Shown: positions 20,601-31,490 of the stretch, piece by piece
How the letters are laid out: each line of letters opens with the position of its first letter
Position numbering within the stretch: the stretch's first letter is position 1
NCBI GenBank assembly: GCA_021234155.1
Contig: JAJEKV010000023.1
Span: forward strand, 6,411,945-6,475,944
Direction of reading: 5' to 3'
DNA from: Isoetes taiwanensis
Taxonomy: Eukaryota > Streptophyta > Lycopodiopsida > Isoetales > Isoetaceae
DNA length: 64,000 bases
Program-made: the position numbers and the translations under genes
Notes under the pieces: generated by a model
What the model saw: the letters and a program-made list of their open reading frames with translations, nothing else
What the model was told of the DNA's origin: nothing
The model's database searches: none

Positions 20601-21865
20601 TAATAGAACATGCCCTCTAAAAGTTGTGGTGCATTATCACCACCACAACAGCTAGCAATGGATAAAACAAAAGGCTTGCATATGTGGCAAACAACATTTA
20701 AAGTTGAGTTTCCAAAACGCATCTATCTACCATTGGGAAGTAGCCTCCCAATACTTAAGACAGAACTTGCCTATATGCTTCTAATAATCTTGCCTCATAA
20801 AGGATTTGAAACAGAAGTGGAAGAATTGGTGCCTTGCAGCTATTGTTAACATCAGTCGCGCCCATTTCCTTTCCACAATAAAATGCATCTCCAAGCACAA
20901 ATTATAGACTGGCCTTGAGATTGTACATCCTTCTTGTATAAAATGCCAAAAACAAAAAGCTTTAACTCTTAGAGGTCGTGCCAAGCCCACCTTAATTGCT
21001 GATACAAATCGCAAGATAGCCGTGAGGAAATTTACAGTTGGGCAGAACAACGCAGTACGCACCTGAACTTCTAAGCAGGCCTGCTAATGCAACTTCTACC
21101 TATGAACCAGATGGAATGGGAGGGGCTTCAACTACGGCATATCCAGAAGTCCAATTAACGAAGCAGATCCAAGCCCACAATCAATTCACCACCATTAATA
21201 TTGCCAAGTAGAAGTCTTGCCGGATCTGTACCACAGTCGCCAAAGCCACCGCCAATATGCATCATCTTCTTCTATTTCCTTCTGGGCACCCGCACAGCGA
21301 GAATAAAATAAGGGGCTATCTAGACTGTCTAATCGTACGTCAAATTTGGGTCGTCGGATCTAGGGCGTTGTTCAAGACACACCCTATAACATTATAATAT
21401 AGGATTTGTTCTAAGTATCTAATTTTAATTTATTATACAATAGTATAATACATAAAGCATTTCCTTACTTTAATCAAGTATCCAAAATAATATGGAAAAG
21501 TTTGTTGAAACTAATAAAAATGCAAAAGCATAGTTAAGCTGAAAAAATGTGAAACAAATGTTAACAATAGTTTTTGTAGGTACCACATGCTTATGAACTA
21601 GATGTGTGATAAAGAATGCACACGAGTTTGATAGCAATGTGATATTTGCTATGTCTACCTCAAACTTTCAATACATTCATCGTCCACAAATAGACATCGC
21701 TTTCTCTTTGAAACAGAGGTGAATGTTGGGATGCTTGCACTATAGCAATCTTTTCAGCATAGTCTGCTAATGCACTGCAAACATGCAGCGATATTAAAAA
21801 CTACTAACAAGTAATATCATGTAGCTATAAATACATACAATATATCTTCAAAGTGTAAGAATTTA
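20601..21865. other. Non-coding DNA, no recognisable gene
   Basis: The reading frames 20610-20849 (plus) and 20781-21062 (minus) carry no motif I recognise. A short minus-strand frame near 21150-21262 begins MMHIGGGFGDCGTD but is only about 36 codons. Confidence 0.5.
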
Positions 21866-24800
21866 CTATTCCTCTGGCTCCTCGACATCTTGACCCACAA
21901 CATCCTCATCTTCAGACTTTGAATCATATTTCTCATTCTTGCTCTCCGTAATCAATGCATTTGGCTTCATAAGTTTTGATATGCGCTTAGCTTTTACAAA
22001 ATCACATAAAACAGGATCACTATCAAATGGGAAACAATGGCATCCACGAATAGCACAAGCCATCAACATTGAGCCGATTCCTGCAAATAAATCAAGGATT
22101 ACACCACCTTCTGGACAAAGCATTAACAATAAATACTCCATGAACTTAATAGATTTTTCAGTGCTTTGTCTTTTTGGACTTGCCAAACATTTGACGCCTT
22201 GCGGATGACGATGATGAATGATAGATTTTGCATAATCTATACCTAAAAAACAAGAGAAAGAATGAGGCAATACAAAACATGTCTAACTTTTATGAAACAA
22301 CATAAAGATTGCAAACAAATAGACTTCCTTAAATAAAGTGAGTGATATTCATATAAGTATTGAAGGAGATAATCACAAAAAGCTTATTTGATGATGCCTG
22401 AATGTGAGGTATTGTGCCAATTCTGCCCATAACATAAATCTACAAAGAATGTTGAGCAAAAGTGCCAAGCTTATCTATCTTGAACCCCAAAGGTTTATTA
22501 GATACGACAGTGTAAATCCTCATAATTTCTATGTTTCTCAATTTTCCAGCCTTTTCGACTTGTTTGCATTGCTCCGAAGAACAAATAGCTACCATTCAGC
22601 CACCATCATCCAAACATAAGTTACCTAAAGTAAAGGCTGCCTCAATCAATGTCTGTGGACACTTGTTCCAATCAGGTATCTCAGAACAGTCAGCAATAGG
22701 AAAGTCATTAGTCGAAAAATCCATTAGAAGCACGTCAAAACCCCAATCCCTTTCTTTTCCAGCTCGCATGTACGTCGCCAATGGCTTTGCATGTGACCTG
22801 GCAAAGTTCCTTAGTTGTTTGAAAGAATTGTTTTCTATCTTACGATTCAAATCTTCTGATATGTGACAAATATCAGCACAATGGATTTCAATAGCAACAT
22901 TGCAAATAATTTCCAAGGGTTGTAGACATGTATGCTCCACATGCCCAACCTCTATACTTTCCTCATCTGATACATCAACAATTTTGTGCTTCACTTTTCT
23001 TCTTTTCTTTTCAGCATTTTTAGTATCTTGCACATCTAACCTTTTTGATGAAGGAATAGGAGCACTTACTTTCAAAATATCCTTTTGATGATTATGCCAT
23101 TCATCCTTCTCCTCTGCCGGATAACTGCTGATTGGAAAATACAACCACCAAGGACAATGGATTACCTCATAATCGCTCAAGCCTCATGGTTGATCCATAT
23201 TGCCCTTCTCTGAATACATGCCATGCTCGTCTTTCTTGCACCACACTTTGATCTGGATACAAAAGATTTTGATGCAAAAGATTTTGCTTCACAGGATATT
23301 TATAATTACCTACATAACACCAAGAAGTAAGTGCTAACCATAAACAAGTAAAATCAATGAAGAAAATTGAATGCACCTGTGGCAGACCCTAGTAGCAGAT
23401 TTTTCAATTTCAAATGCATCATTCACCGTAGAACCAACTAGCATTTCCTTTTCATAGTTTTTGAACATTATTTTCCTGTTTTCCAATTTGATTTGGCGAA
23501 ACCAACTCTCAAGGTCATCTCTATGGATTTCTGTCACAATGTTGAAGTCCTCTGATGTTCTTAAAAAAACTTCCTTTGCACAAGATAGTAAATACTCCAA
23601 CCACACTTCTTTCTTTACCCAATCTCTAAAATCTTTATCATTAGTAGGAATACCATAAGTACTTGTAATTGCAACACCAGAAGACATCCAATGAATCCAT
23701 TTTTTCCTAATGTGATTTGGGACCTTGACTTTTACCATTTCAATCAATTTTTCCACTGTAATGTTCATGCTCTTAGTTTCCAAATCAGAATGTGTCGTAG
23801 TATGCAACCAACTACTGCCTAAAGATGGATTGACAATTCCAAGATACTTCCCCATTTTTGTTATCCACTTCTCATGCATCTTCCTTCTCGCATTAGATCT
23901 CATTGTTTCAACATCATCGGTTTGTCCAATCTTCTTGATTTCTTGCTCTATATCTCTATCAAGGGCATGCTATAGACCAATGCAATAAACAACTAGGTCA
24001 ATATATCTTAAATGGTATCATAACAATATTTAAGAAAAGAAAAGAAAAGAAAAACAATGCATATCTGAAACAATATTTTGCAATATGCAAGACCACTGAT
24101 CACCAGCAATGCCACTGGAATCCTTTAGCTTCAATGATCTGAGATAGGAAAGTTCTAATCTGCTTGTGTACTTTTAAGGATTGGATGTTGCCACCTTGTA
24201 TACACTATACAAAGTGTTTTTTAGAGTATTTTTGACGACTCCAACCTCATTCAACCTGTAGAATACATAACGTAAGTTAAATCAACATCATGTGACTATA
24301 TATGTAAGACTTAATACGTACTCATTAATATGATTCAAGGACGATATCAATGGACCTTCTTGTATACGATCAACAACCACAAATGATGCCAACACTCGCA
24401 CATGTCTCCCTCTACTAAACATGTAATTGGAGGCAATCACTTCAATCCATGCTACAGTACGATAATTCCCATCCCAACACAAGAACATGCGACCACACAA
24501 ATCTTTTCAATCCTCAGAATTTGTAACTTCCAATTGAAATTCTTCATTTATTTGTCTCTAGATAGGATCCCAGCCCGCCTTTATGGTATCATCAAGCCAA
24601 ACATTGTCTTTCCTCAGTGTTTGCATTGATAAAATGAAGGAGCCCTTTTCTTGAACATAGCCATCAGATCGGAATACCTCTCGCATTTGTTGAGTGGAAC
24701 TAGTCACTGTTCTCACTACCTCATTTTTAGAATTCTGCACAAAGGTATCAATGGCGGTGGTGTAGGTCTAGTTAACCTGAGCTGATCAAGGATCTCGGAA

Positions 24801-25189
24801 ATCATTTTCATCGGGAAGGTTGCATCAAAATCCTCATTAATATCATCCTCCAGACTTTCATATGTGGCCAGCTTTGCATCATGTAGTTTGGATTTGCGTT
24901 GTTTCTTTCGTGCAAGCACCTTCTCTGGTTTTGGAATTGGATCTTCCCGCTTATGAGTTTGTTGCATATCAATCTGCTGCATATCTGATTCTGGTGTATT
25001 AATTCCATTATTGTCTGTATTTTCCATTTCCTCATTGTCTCCTCCATTGACATTCTCTTCTTCTGCTGTTTCATGGTCTAGAGTGCCAGAAATATTTGAC
25101 ATGATTCTAACTGCTCTTGTTCTATTCCGTTTGGATGACTCCAAACGTATGGGCTGAAAATCTAGATTCCTACCCCTAGTTTGAACCAT
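21866..25189 (-). pseudogene. N4/N6-type (PF01555-like) DNA methyltransferase, multi-exon, decayed
   Basis: The C-terminal exon (21866-22242) has the SAM-binding motif I VILDLFAGIGSMLMACAIRG followed by FPFDSDP. It is preceded by QSTEKSIKFMEYLL, which corresponds to the HPTQKP..L..L element of N4-cytosine/N6-adenine methylases, and ends in an acidic tail. The previous exon carries the catalytic-region equivalent FDVLLMDFSTNDFP (a DPPY-type box in ordinary members) and LCLDDGG-stop-MVAICSSEQ. Motif IV before motif I is the beta-class order. Upstream exons (to MVQTRGRNL at 25189) encode about 500 residues rich in Glu and Lys with no motif I know. In-frame stops at 22440 (TAG), 22596 (TGA), 24174 (TAA), 24507 (TGA) and 24558 (TAG), plus a frame change near 23170, make it a pseudogene. 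Substrate (4mC or 6mA) cannot be told from sequence. Confidence 0.82.
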
Positions 25190-26101
25190 TAACAACCTTA
25201 TGATCTTGTACTACCTTCAAGTTTTACATCTGCAAAATGAAAGAGAAGTACTTTAACTTTTAATAGTAAAATGAACTTTAACTTCATGAAGGCAAATCAA
25301 AGATTATAACATTGAAGCTGTAAACTAGTCAGAAGCCTCTCAATGATAGAATAGAAGAAAAACACTTTGCAGAACAACACTTCAAAGAATGTCTAAGGGG
25401 AGGGGGGGCTCGGGTTCAATTACATTAGTATCAGAATAACAATTTAGAATAACAAGTTTTTAAGCCTGGTAATAATAACAAGTGATCAACCTAGGCTTCT
25501 ACCCATGCCTTTATAGCAAAGACGCAGTTCCAAATAAAATATTTTGAGCTAAAGCCATTGGAAGAGTTCTGTACAACAGATTTTCTCTAGGTTTTTGAAA
25601 TAGAGAATCAAATCCGATCAAATAGGGCACAAAACACAGAGCTTAAAAGATGTGACGAAATGCCTCAAAATGGGGGGAGGGGGGCGGCGCCACCTGGGTT
25701 CACAAAACAAAGCAAAGAAATGGCAGTTTCACAGTGCATGCTATTTCAAGGTTTCAAATCACAGTTTTACAGTTTCAAATAAAGCACTTTTTCAGAACAA
25801 ATAAGATATCAAATGGAGGAGGGCGGCGCCGCCTGAGATGTTTTGGAGTAGTTTAAAACAAGTACAAAAGAAAAGCATAAAACCAATAACAAAACAAGAA
25901 CTTGAAAATACTTACAGATTTGGGTAGGGCGGCGCTGTCTGGGGTGATCTGGAGGAGTTCGAGCAGAGGAGAGCAGAGTTCGGCCAGAGCAGAGTTGAAT
26001 TTTCGAGCAACGCAGAGCCGAGTTCCGCTTTTCATCACAAGGAAAGCTCTCGTTCATTTTTCATTTCTTGTTTCGTTTGCTTTCAATGTTATTATTTCCG
26101 T
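25190..26101. other. Upstream region of the methyltransferase with three GGCGGCGCC-type motifs
   Basis: GC-rich motifs interrupt an AT-rich background at 25683-25691 (ggcggcgcc), 25822-25830 (ggcggcgcc) and 25928-25936 (ggcggcgct). The first two are preceded by aaatggNggagg-like purines. They lie 500-750 bp upstream of the methyltransferase ATG. They could be promoter elements or parts of a decayed repeat. Confidence 0.4.
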
Positions 26102-26170
26102 GTTTACTATTCTATTTTTAAAAATGTTCTTAGCCTAGTTAGCAAGTTCTTAGTTAAAAACATTCTTAGT

Positions 26171-26875
26171 TAGGCCTTTTTTCCATACTAGTCGCAAAAT
26201 ATGGCTGTCATATACAATATAAGGCACCATTTGTGACTCCAGGGCTAAATACGAGACACACAAATTTAAACTTACTTTTCCACTGCATGGTAGTCATAAA
26301 ATATGACACCACTAAAATACTAGTGGAAAAGCATGAAAAAATAAGACACGTTTTATTTTTAGTTATTTTTCGTTATATATTCAAATAAGACTAGGCATCA
26401 GTTATTGACTATGGTGTTAGTGGGTTTGTTGGGGTCATACCTCCAGGAGGTTATAGATGCATGGACCGGGACAGTATTGAACTGTCCTATACAATTGTAC
26501 AACGTGCCAGCATACTTATTACTGCTAAGGTTTTTCCCTCGAAAACCCTTCGGGGCAAGGTTTTTTTATCCTGTCAGTAATACGCTTGCTGCTCTCTTTT
26601 TTGTTTGGGTCCCATAGGCCAATTGGTCTCCGTGGATGCTAAAAAATCTATTCTATTCTATTCTATTCTATTCTATTCTTATTTTACGGCGGGGGGAAAT
26701 CCCCTGAAATAAAATAAGACTCCATTTGATATCCAAACCTATTCCGAACCTAAATAAGACATGTCTTATTTTTATAGTGGAAAAGTGATTGACTTTTAAG
26801 ACAATAGGTGGCCAAACATCATTGGATAAAATATGTGACTTTTAGAGATAAGACTACCGTGGAAAAAGGGCCTTA
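26171..26875. mobile_element. Non-autonomous TIR element interrupted by LINE-A copy 2
   Basis: Left end taggccttttttccatacta (26171) pairs with the reverse complement of the right end (26852-26875, gtggaaaaagggcctta). Without the LINE insertion the element is about 420 bp and non-coding, AT-rich, with repeated ataagac and gtggaaaag words. This resembles plant MITEs. Confidence 0.65.
26395..26680 (+). mobile_element. LINE-A copy 2, 3' end only
   Basis: From gcatcagttattgacta this matches 48984-49290 of the longest LINE-A copy: last codons (VGLLGSYLQEV), 3' UTR with the aaaacccttcgggg hairpin, gggtcccataggcca, and a tail of about six ATTCT units. A 40-bp internal segment around the end of the protein is rearranged relative to copy 3. 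Confidence 0.88.
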
Positions 26876-26925
26876 GTTTACTATTCTATTTTTAAAAACG
26901 TTCACATCTTAGTTACCAAGCTTTT

Positions 26926-27468
26926 TTACTTTGGGAATGTTTTTTTCCGGTGAAGGTGAATAGACATGCTTTTGCGAATAGCAAGGTAAGGCCAATAGTC
27001 ATGTCTTTAATGAATGTTTTGACATGCATAGAATTTTGCTCCCAAGGTGTTCCCAAATTAATTAGGTGTGGTTTTGGCTAAAAAATAATAAGAGGTCATT
27101 ACCAAGGTGTTACGAAAATAATAATAACTATATTTGACAATACCCCATACCCCCACATTTGCCAGTATCCCCATAGTTGCGAATACCCCCAATATTTGAC
27201 AATTAATGTATACTCTAATACATATTGTTTTATAATTATGATAATCATTTTATAATTATTATATTGGATGCTTCCTGCAGTTGAAGAACAAAGTTGCTAA
27301 TACATTGCAATGACATATAGACTCTTTCAAACACATCAGAAAATTACCATGATTAGCCGTACACCAATCCATAACCGTTTAGGTGATGGAAATATTAAAA
27401 GACGTCCCACTTAAAAAAGGGCCACGGCAAAAAAAATGCATCACTAGACTTAAGGGATGAGGATTCAA
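26926..27468. other. Non-coding DNA, no recognisable gene
   Basis: Contains short repeats of (aataccccc)-like words at 27140-27200 only. Confidence 0.55.
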
Positions 27469-28385
27469 GCCTGATAGAATAGCACCAGGAGTAGGAATAG
27501 GGACTGCAGGCATGCTTCTGTTTTGCATCATTCATATTTTAGTTTTCTCGGATGCTGCAATGAAAGAATCTTGTAATTGTGGGCAACTATTTATAAACAA
27601 CCATGATCAGAAATTTAATTAAATAAATAAATCTAAAAAGAAGGGTGATTTGTACTAACCTGTGGAGCAATTACTGTTATGAGGTATGTAGTCGTATCAT
27701 CATTTGAAACAGATGGTGTTTTTTCTCCAGGTACATCCACAAGGCAACGAACCTCAGCACTACTTATAGGATAGAATAAAATTGGAGAAGGGGTTGCCAG
27801 AATCACATGACCATGATTAACATAAGGCAGTGTACAGTTCTCCACAACCAAACCAACAAAGCATGATGGAATATCAACCTGCACCATTGGAAAACATACC
27901 CATAATTTTCTAGCTCATTCATATTCATGCATCGAGATGCTTGACGAAATTGATTTTACAGAGCAAATAGAGGAACAGGCCAAAACATGCAGAGACAAAT
28001 GTAAGAAATGACAATGAAATTGGTAGCTATGAACGTGAAAACTACTTACGAAATAGAAATTTTTTATAATTATTTGGAACCATAATACCTTGGGAACACA
28101 CAGCTTGTGCCTAAGGTTTGAAAAGCATCCATCACACACAAATGTGATTGGGGCATAAATGTTGAAGTCTCCGTCTTGGGACTTATATTTTACCTCGTCA
28201 TTTTCTTTTAACAAAGAAAGAACTGTTCCTTGCAGCAATTTGACACCGTCAACAAATAAAGAAATTATCAGAAGAATTCCTACAACAAATCCACTACAAA
28301 ATAGACCATTACTTGGGTAGTGAAGATGCCTTCATTCTCAACTTCTGGATAAAGCGGCCATGGTGAATAAGCGGTTTGCCAGACC
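27469..28385 (-). pseudogene. SQE: Squalene epoxidase (squalene monooxygenase) gene fragment
   Basis: Squalene epoxidase is the FAD-dependent ER enzyme that makes 2,3-oxidosqualene for sterols. Four exons keep family order. 28313-28385 reads HHGRFIQKLRMKASSLP. 28089-28238 reads VKLLQGTVLSLL ... APITFVCDGCFSNLRHKLC. 27660-27878 (73 codons) reads VDIPSCFVGLVVEN ... NHGHVILATPSPILFYPISS ... VRCLVDVPGEK. 27469-27554 reads NRSMPAVPIPTPGAIL. Defects: the acceptor before VKLLQ reads gacgg instead of ending in ag; TGA at 27532-27534 sits where SQEs have Arg (KIR-M-x-NRSMPA); and the homology ends just before the GDAFNMRHPL motif. The N-terminal FAD-binding exons are missing. Intact introns show it is not a processed copy. 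Confidence 0.92.
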
Positions 28386-30170
28386 TATTTTTTGTGGAAA
28401 AAAGGCAACAGTAAGGATGGCAGCAAGCATGGTGATAGGCAGGGCAGCAAGGGGGTACATGCGAGGGTCCAAAAAGAATGGAGGGATCTCCATAGCTGAA
28501 AAATGGAAAAGGAAGGAACAAAAAAAATGTACTCAATAGAGGACGAAACATAGATTAAGAGGAAAGAATGGATGCCCCAAATTGCCATGTTATTCAGTTA
28601 TATTCACATTCTTTTAAAAACTAAAAAATCCCAAGTGTGGCCTCGAATTCCTTCTTCCGACCATCTCGATCCCTCCTCTCACCTCCGTTAGAATTTTCTC
28701 CTCCTCTCACCTCCTCTCACCTCCGTTAGAATTTTCTTGGCATTTTCTAATTTCGATAGCGTCAATTTATAAAATTGGGGATATAAATTGGGGGATTTAA
28801 TGGTGCAGATTAATGCCACTTTGACTTTGACTTTGACTTTGATGAGGTGGAGGCTCCACGTGGATAGGCTAGAATTGCAAGAAAGGCTGTAGGCCCAATA
28901 AGGCTGGTGTGTTAATAAATAAAATTAAAAAAACAATAATATATAGAAAATCTTATATTATGAGGTTTTGGTGTAAGTATGTAATGCATCGCGCCCTAAT
29001 TTGGATGGAACAGATTTATTCATGCCACGTGGCATCATCTTGCCCTTCTTCTACTTTCCTTAGGGTTTTTCTTTACGACTGAAGCACATTGGGACTGGTC
29101 TGTAGAGCTATGGCGGCTATGGTGGTCTTGAATAAGAATGGAAAAACATCATCTGATCTCCAGTGTATTGCCATAACGCTCCTGCTTAAGGGAAGAAGTA
29201 ATACATGAAGTTTATAATGGGTTCGTCAAGCAGAGGAACAATGTTATAACCTTCCCCATTTTGGTCATCGGATCCTATCCTAGCTTGCTTTGGCCTGAAT
29301 GGCAGATCTAGAAGGTGCCAACAGCTAGCTAGGTACACCGATTTGGAGCTCAACTGCGGCAAGCCTGTTGTCAAGCTCTTTTTCAGCAGACCATTTAAGC
29401 TTCCTTAGCTGTGGTTCTAGATTTCCCAGTTGCAGCAGGGCCATTGAACGAGCTTTCCTAAGTTGAGCTTTCTCTTGCGGCATCGCCATACTGCCATAGC
29501 CATGGCCGGCAAACATAGCTGGGCCATTGCTATTTCTTGATATTATATTCAGCATTGTTTGTTCCATTCTTGGGAAGTTTTAGACATTCTGGATGTGGAA
29601 CCATAGTCTTTGCTGCAAGCGATCCTTATTGGAGCTTTATTTTCATAAGGTTTTAACCTATTGCATTCTCAACAGTTTTTTGCATCAATTAATTTATTTG
29701 GGCGGCTTAATACAATTTGATACATGATCTTCCAAGAATTGTTTACGGTGGCTATTTTTTTAGCGCATTTTGGGGCTGCTATAACACATGATGGTTTTGG
29801 AGAATGCTCTTGGCCAGGAACATTTCCAGCACCATTCTTGGAACTCTATTCTGCTAAAAATCGGGATAGGGACATCTTATATATATATTATAAAATTATC
29901 CTGTAATCACGCACCAAACTTGGACGGTTAAGATTGTGCCACGTGGCACGCCCACGCCACTTTTTTCTTATGCGAAAAGGTGCCTCAAAGTTTCGAAGCG
30001 GCGTATTCACCATCGAACCACATCACTTCAAGGAAAAAAAGGGCCGAAGAGTTTTAGGGCTGAAGATTCTTTCCTGTTACAGGTTTTGCAAGAAGGGGCG
30101 ATGGTGCTGATCGGCCAAGCTCTTGGTTACGGCACTTCTTCTGAGGGTTGGTGATCGGCCAAGCTCAGCA
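28386..30170. other. Non-coding DNA with small tandem repeats
   Basis: cctcctctcacctccgttag is repeated within 28673-28737, and tttgac is repeated four times at 28820-28842. A minus-strand frame at 29325-29567 (QEKAQLRKARSMALLQLGNL) is somewhat coding-like but unrecognised. Confidence 0.5.
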
Positions 30171-30431
30171 TTTTGGCATGGGGGCTGATGGCTGGCTGTG
30201 ACGTTTCCCTAAAATATCAAATCCGGCTATTGAGTAAGAGGTTAAAAAAATCTGGCATTTCTTTCTTCAGACTTAATGGCCGATAGCCCTGGGAACAGGA
30301 AGGAGAAGTCGTTCCTTCATCTCTTGCCTCGATTGCAACTATGGCTGAAGCATCTTGGCATGAGGCATGAAGCATTTTGGCATGGGCACTGATGGCTGGC
30401 TGTGACGTTTCCCTAAAATATCAAATCCGGT
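30171..30431. repeat. 57-bp direct repeat pair
   Basis: ttttggcatggg(gg/ca)ctgatgg and about 40 further identical bases (gctggctgtgacgtttccct...) occur at 30171-30228 and 30374-30430, nearly identical. The second copy abuts the poly(T) that marks the 3' end of the next LINE. Confidence 0.9.
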
Positions 30432-31490
30432 CCCTTTTTTTTTTGAAGGACTAAAGCCAAAAAGTTTATTAATCAGAGAAAAAGTACAAAATTTACATGT
30501 CTCATCTAACTGTGTAAGCACAAAAAGATGCCACAAGAGCACGAGCCTGGAGCACAATGTACTTACTCCAGAATAGGAGACTAACGATAAGAATCAATTC
30601 GAAGATACTGAATCCAGATGCGTTCCATCAGTTCTGATTCAAGGGAGGAACACTCGTAGGCTGTCAATATCTTTTATGGGCCACCGTAATAACAATGTAT
30701 ACAGATGAATAAATGCCCTGAAAGATGTAGTGTCTGCGACGCTCCCATATCGACTATAGGAGCCAACCGGAACCAAGATGAAATGCCCTTTGTTTAGCTG
30801 GTGGCCATGCATTGGGATAGGATGCCAAGAGGATGCATCGGCAGTCCAATGTACTGTTAACTAAACCTTGTAGCCAGGACCACGCTGGTTGAACCTCAGG
30901 ACAATCAAAGAGACAATGCTCAAGGGTCTTAACGTCCGAAAGACAGAGCGGGCATACTGCAGATATGCGAGGATCATAGCGATGTCGAAAGACATTAACC
31001 CGCAGGCACCTGTGGATAACCTGCCACCACAGTACAGAGACTTTTAGGGTGGAGCAACTTATCCCAAAGCCATCGCCATGTACGACACACAGTGGGATAT
31101 GGAACTTGTAGGTGCCACCCATCTGGCAACTGGAGGGGTTGTGGTGCTAAAAGAAGGCGATATACTGATCTGACAAAGTGCTTGCCTTTGTGAATATTTT
31201 CATGATAATCCCATGGCACCCTTTCAGCAATACCAGCTTGCACTATAAGAGGCAAATTCTCTGCGACCTTCTCCCATAGAGATACATCCCAACGAGAGGG
31301 CAGGAACTTTGCCTGAAATTCAGGCCAAGACAGTAGGCGACCCGCCTCATACCATGCTTGAATAGAGACAACACCTGCAAGAACCCATCGTCTCTATGTA
31401 AGGGGATGAATTGAGGCTGCCAATGGAGGTGCTAAGGGGTCTAGAGGCAGTGGTACCCACCACCCACAATAGAATTTCTGGGAACATTGG
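30432..31490 (-). mobile_element. L1-type LINE fragment (LINE-B), 5'-truncated, poly(A) tail
   Basis: Read on the minus strand, coding sequence starts near 31490 (WYEAGRLLSWPEFQAKFLP ... LWEKVAENLP), continues through GKHFVRSVYRLLL and WRWLWDKLLHPK, and after a frame change gives the zf-RVT domain VSVLWWQVIHRCLRVNV ... CPLCLSDVKTLEHCLFDCPE (about 31040-30900). A non-coding 3' part ends in ataaactttttggctttag and a run of A (poly-T on plus at 30433-30443), typical of plant L1 elements. The polymerase and endonuclease domains are absent. Confidence 0.88.

Larger units (their letters stand above)
26102..26925. repeat. About 50-bp direct repeats flanking a TIR element
   Basis: gtttactattctatttttaa and the following 30 bp (26102-26155) recur with several mismatches at 26876-26925, directly outside both ends of the TIR element at 26171-26875. 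Confidence 0.75.

Noticed and set aside
21866-24560. Stop codons corrected by U-to-C RNA editing, as in fern organelles
   Set aside because: That editing is known for organelle transcripts. This locus has nuclear-type introns and also frame changes, so decay is simpler.
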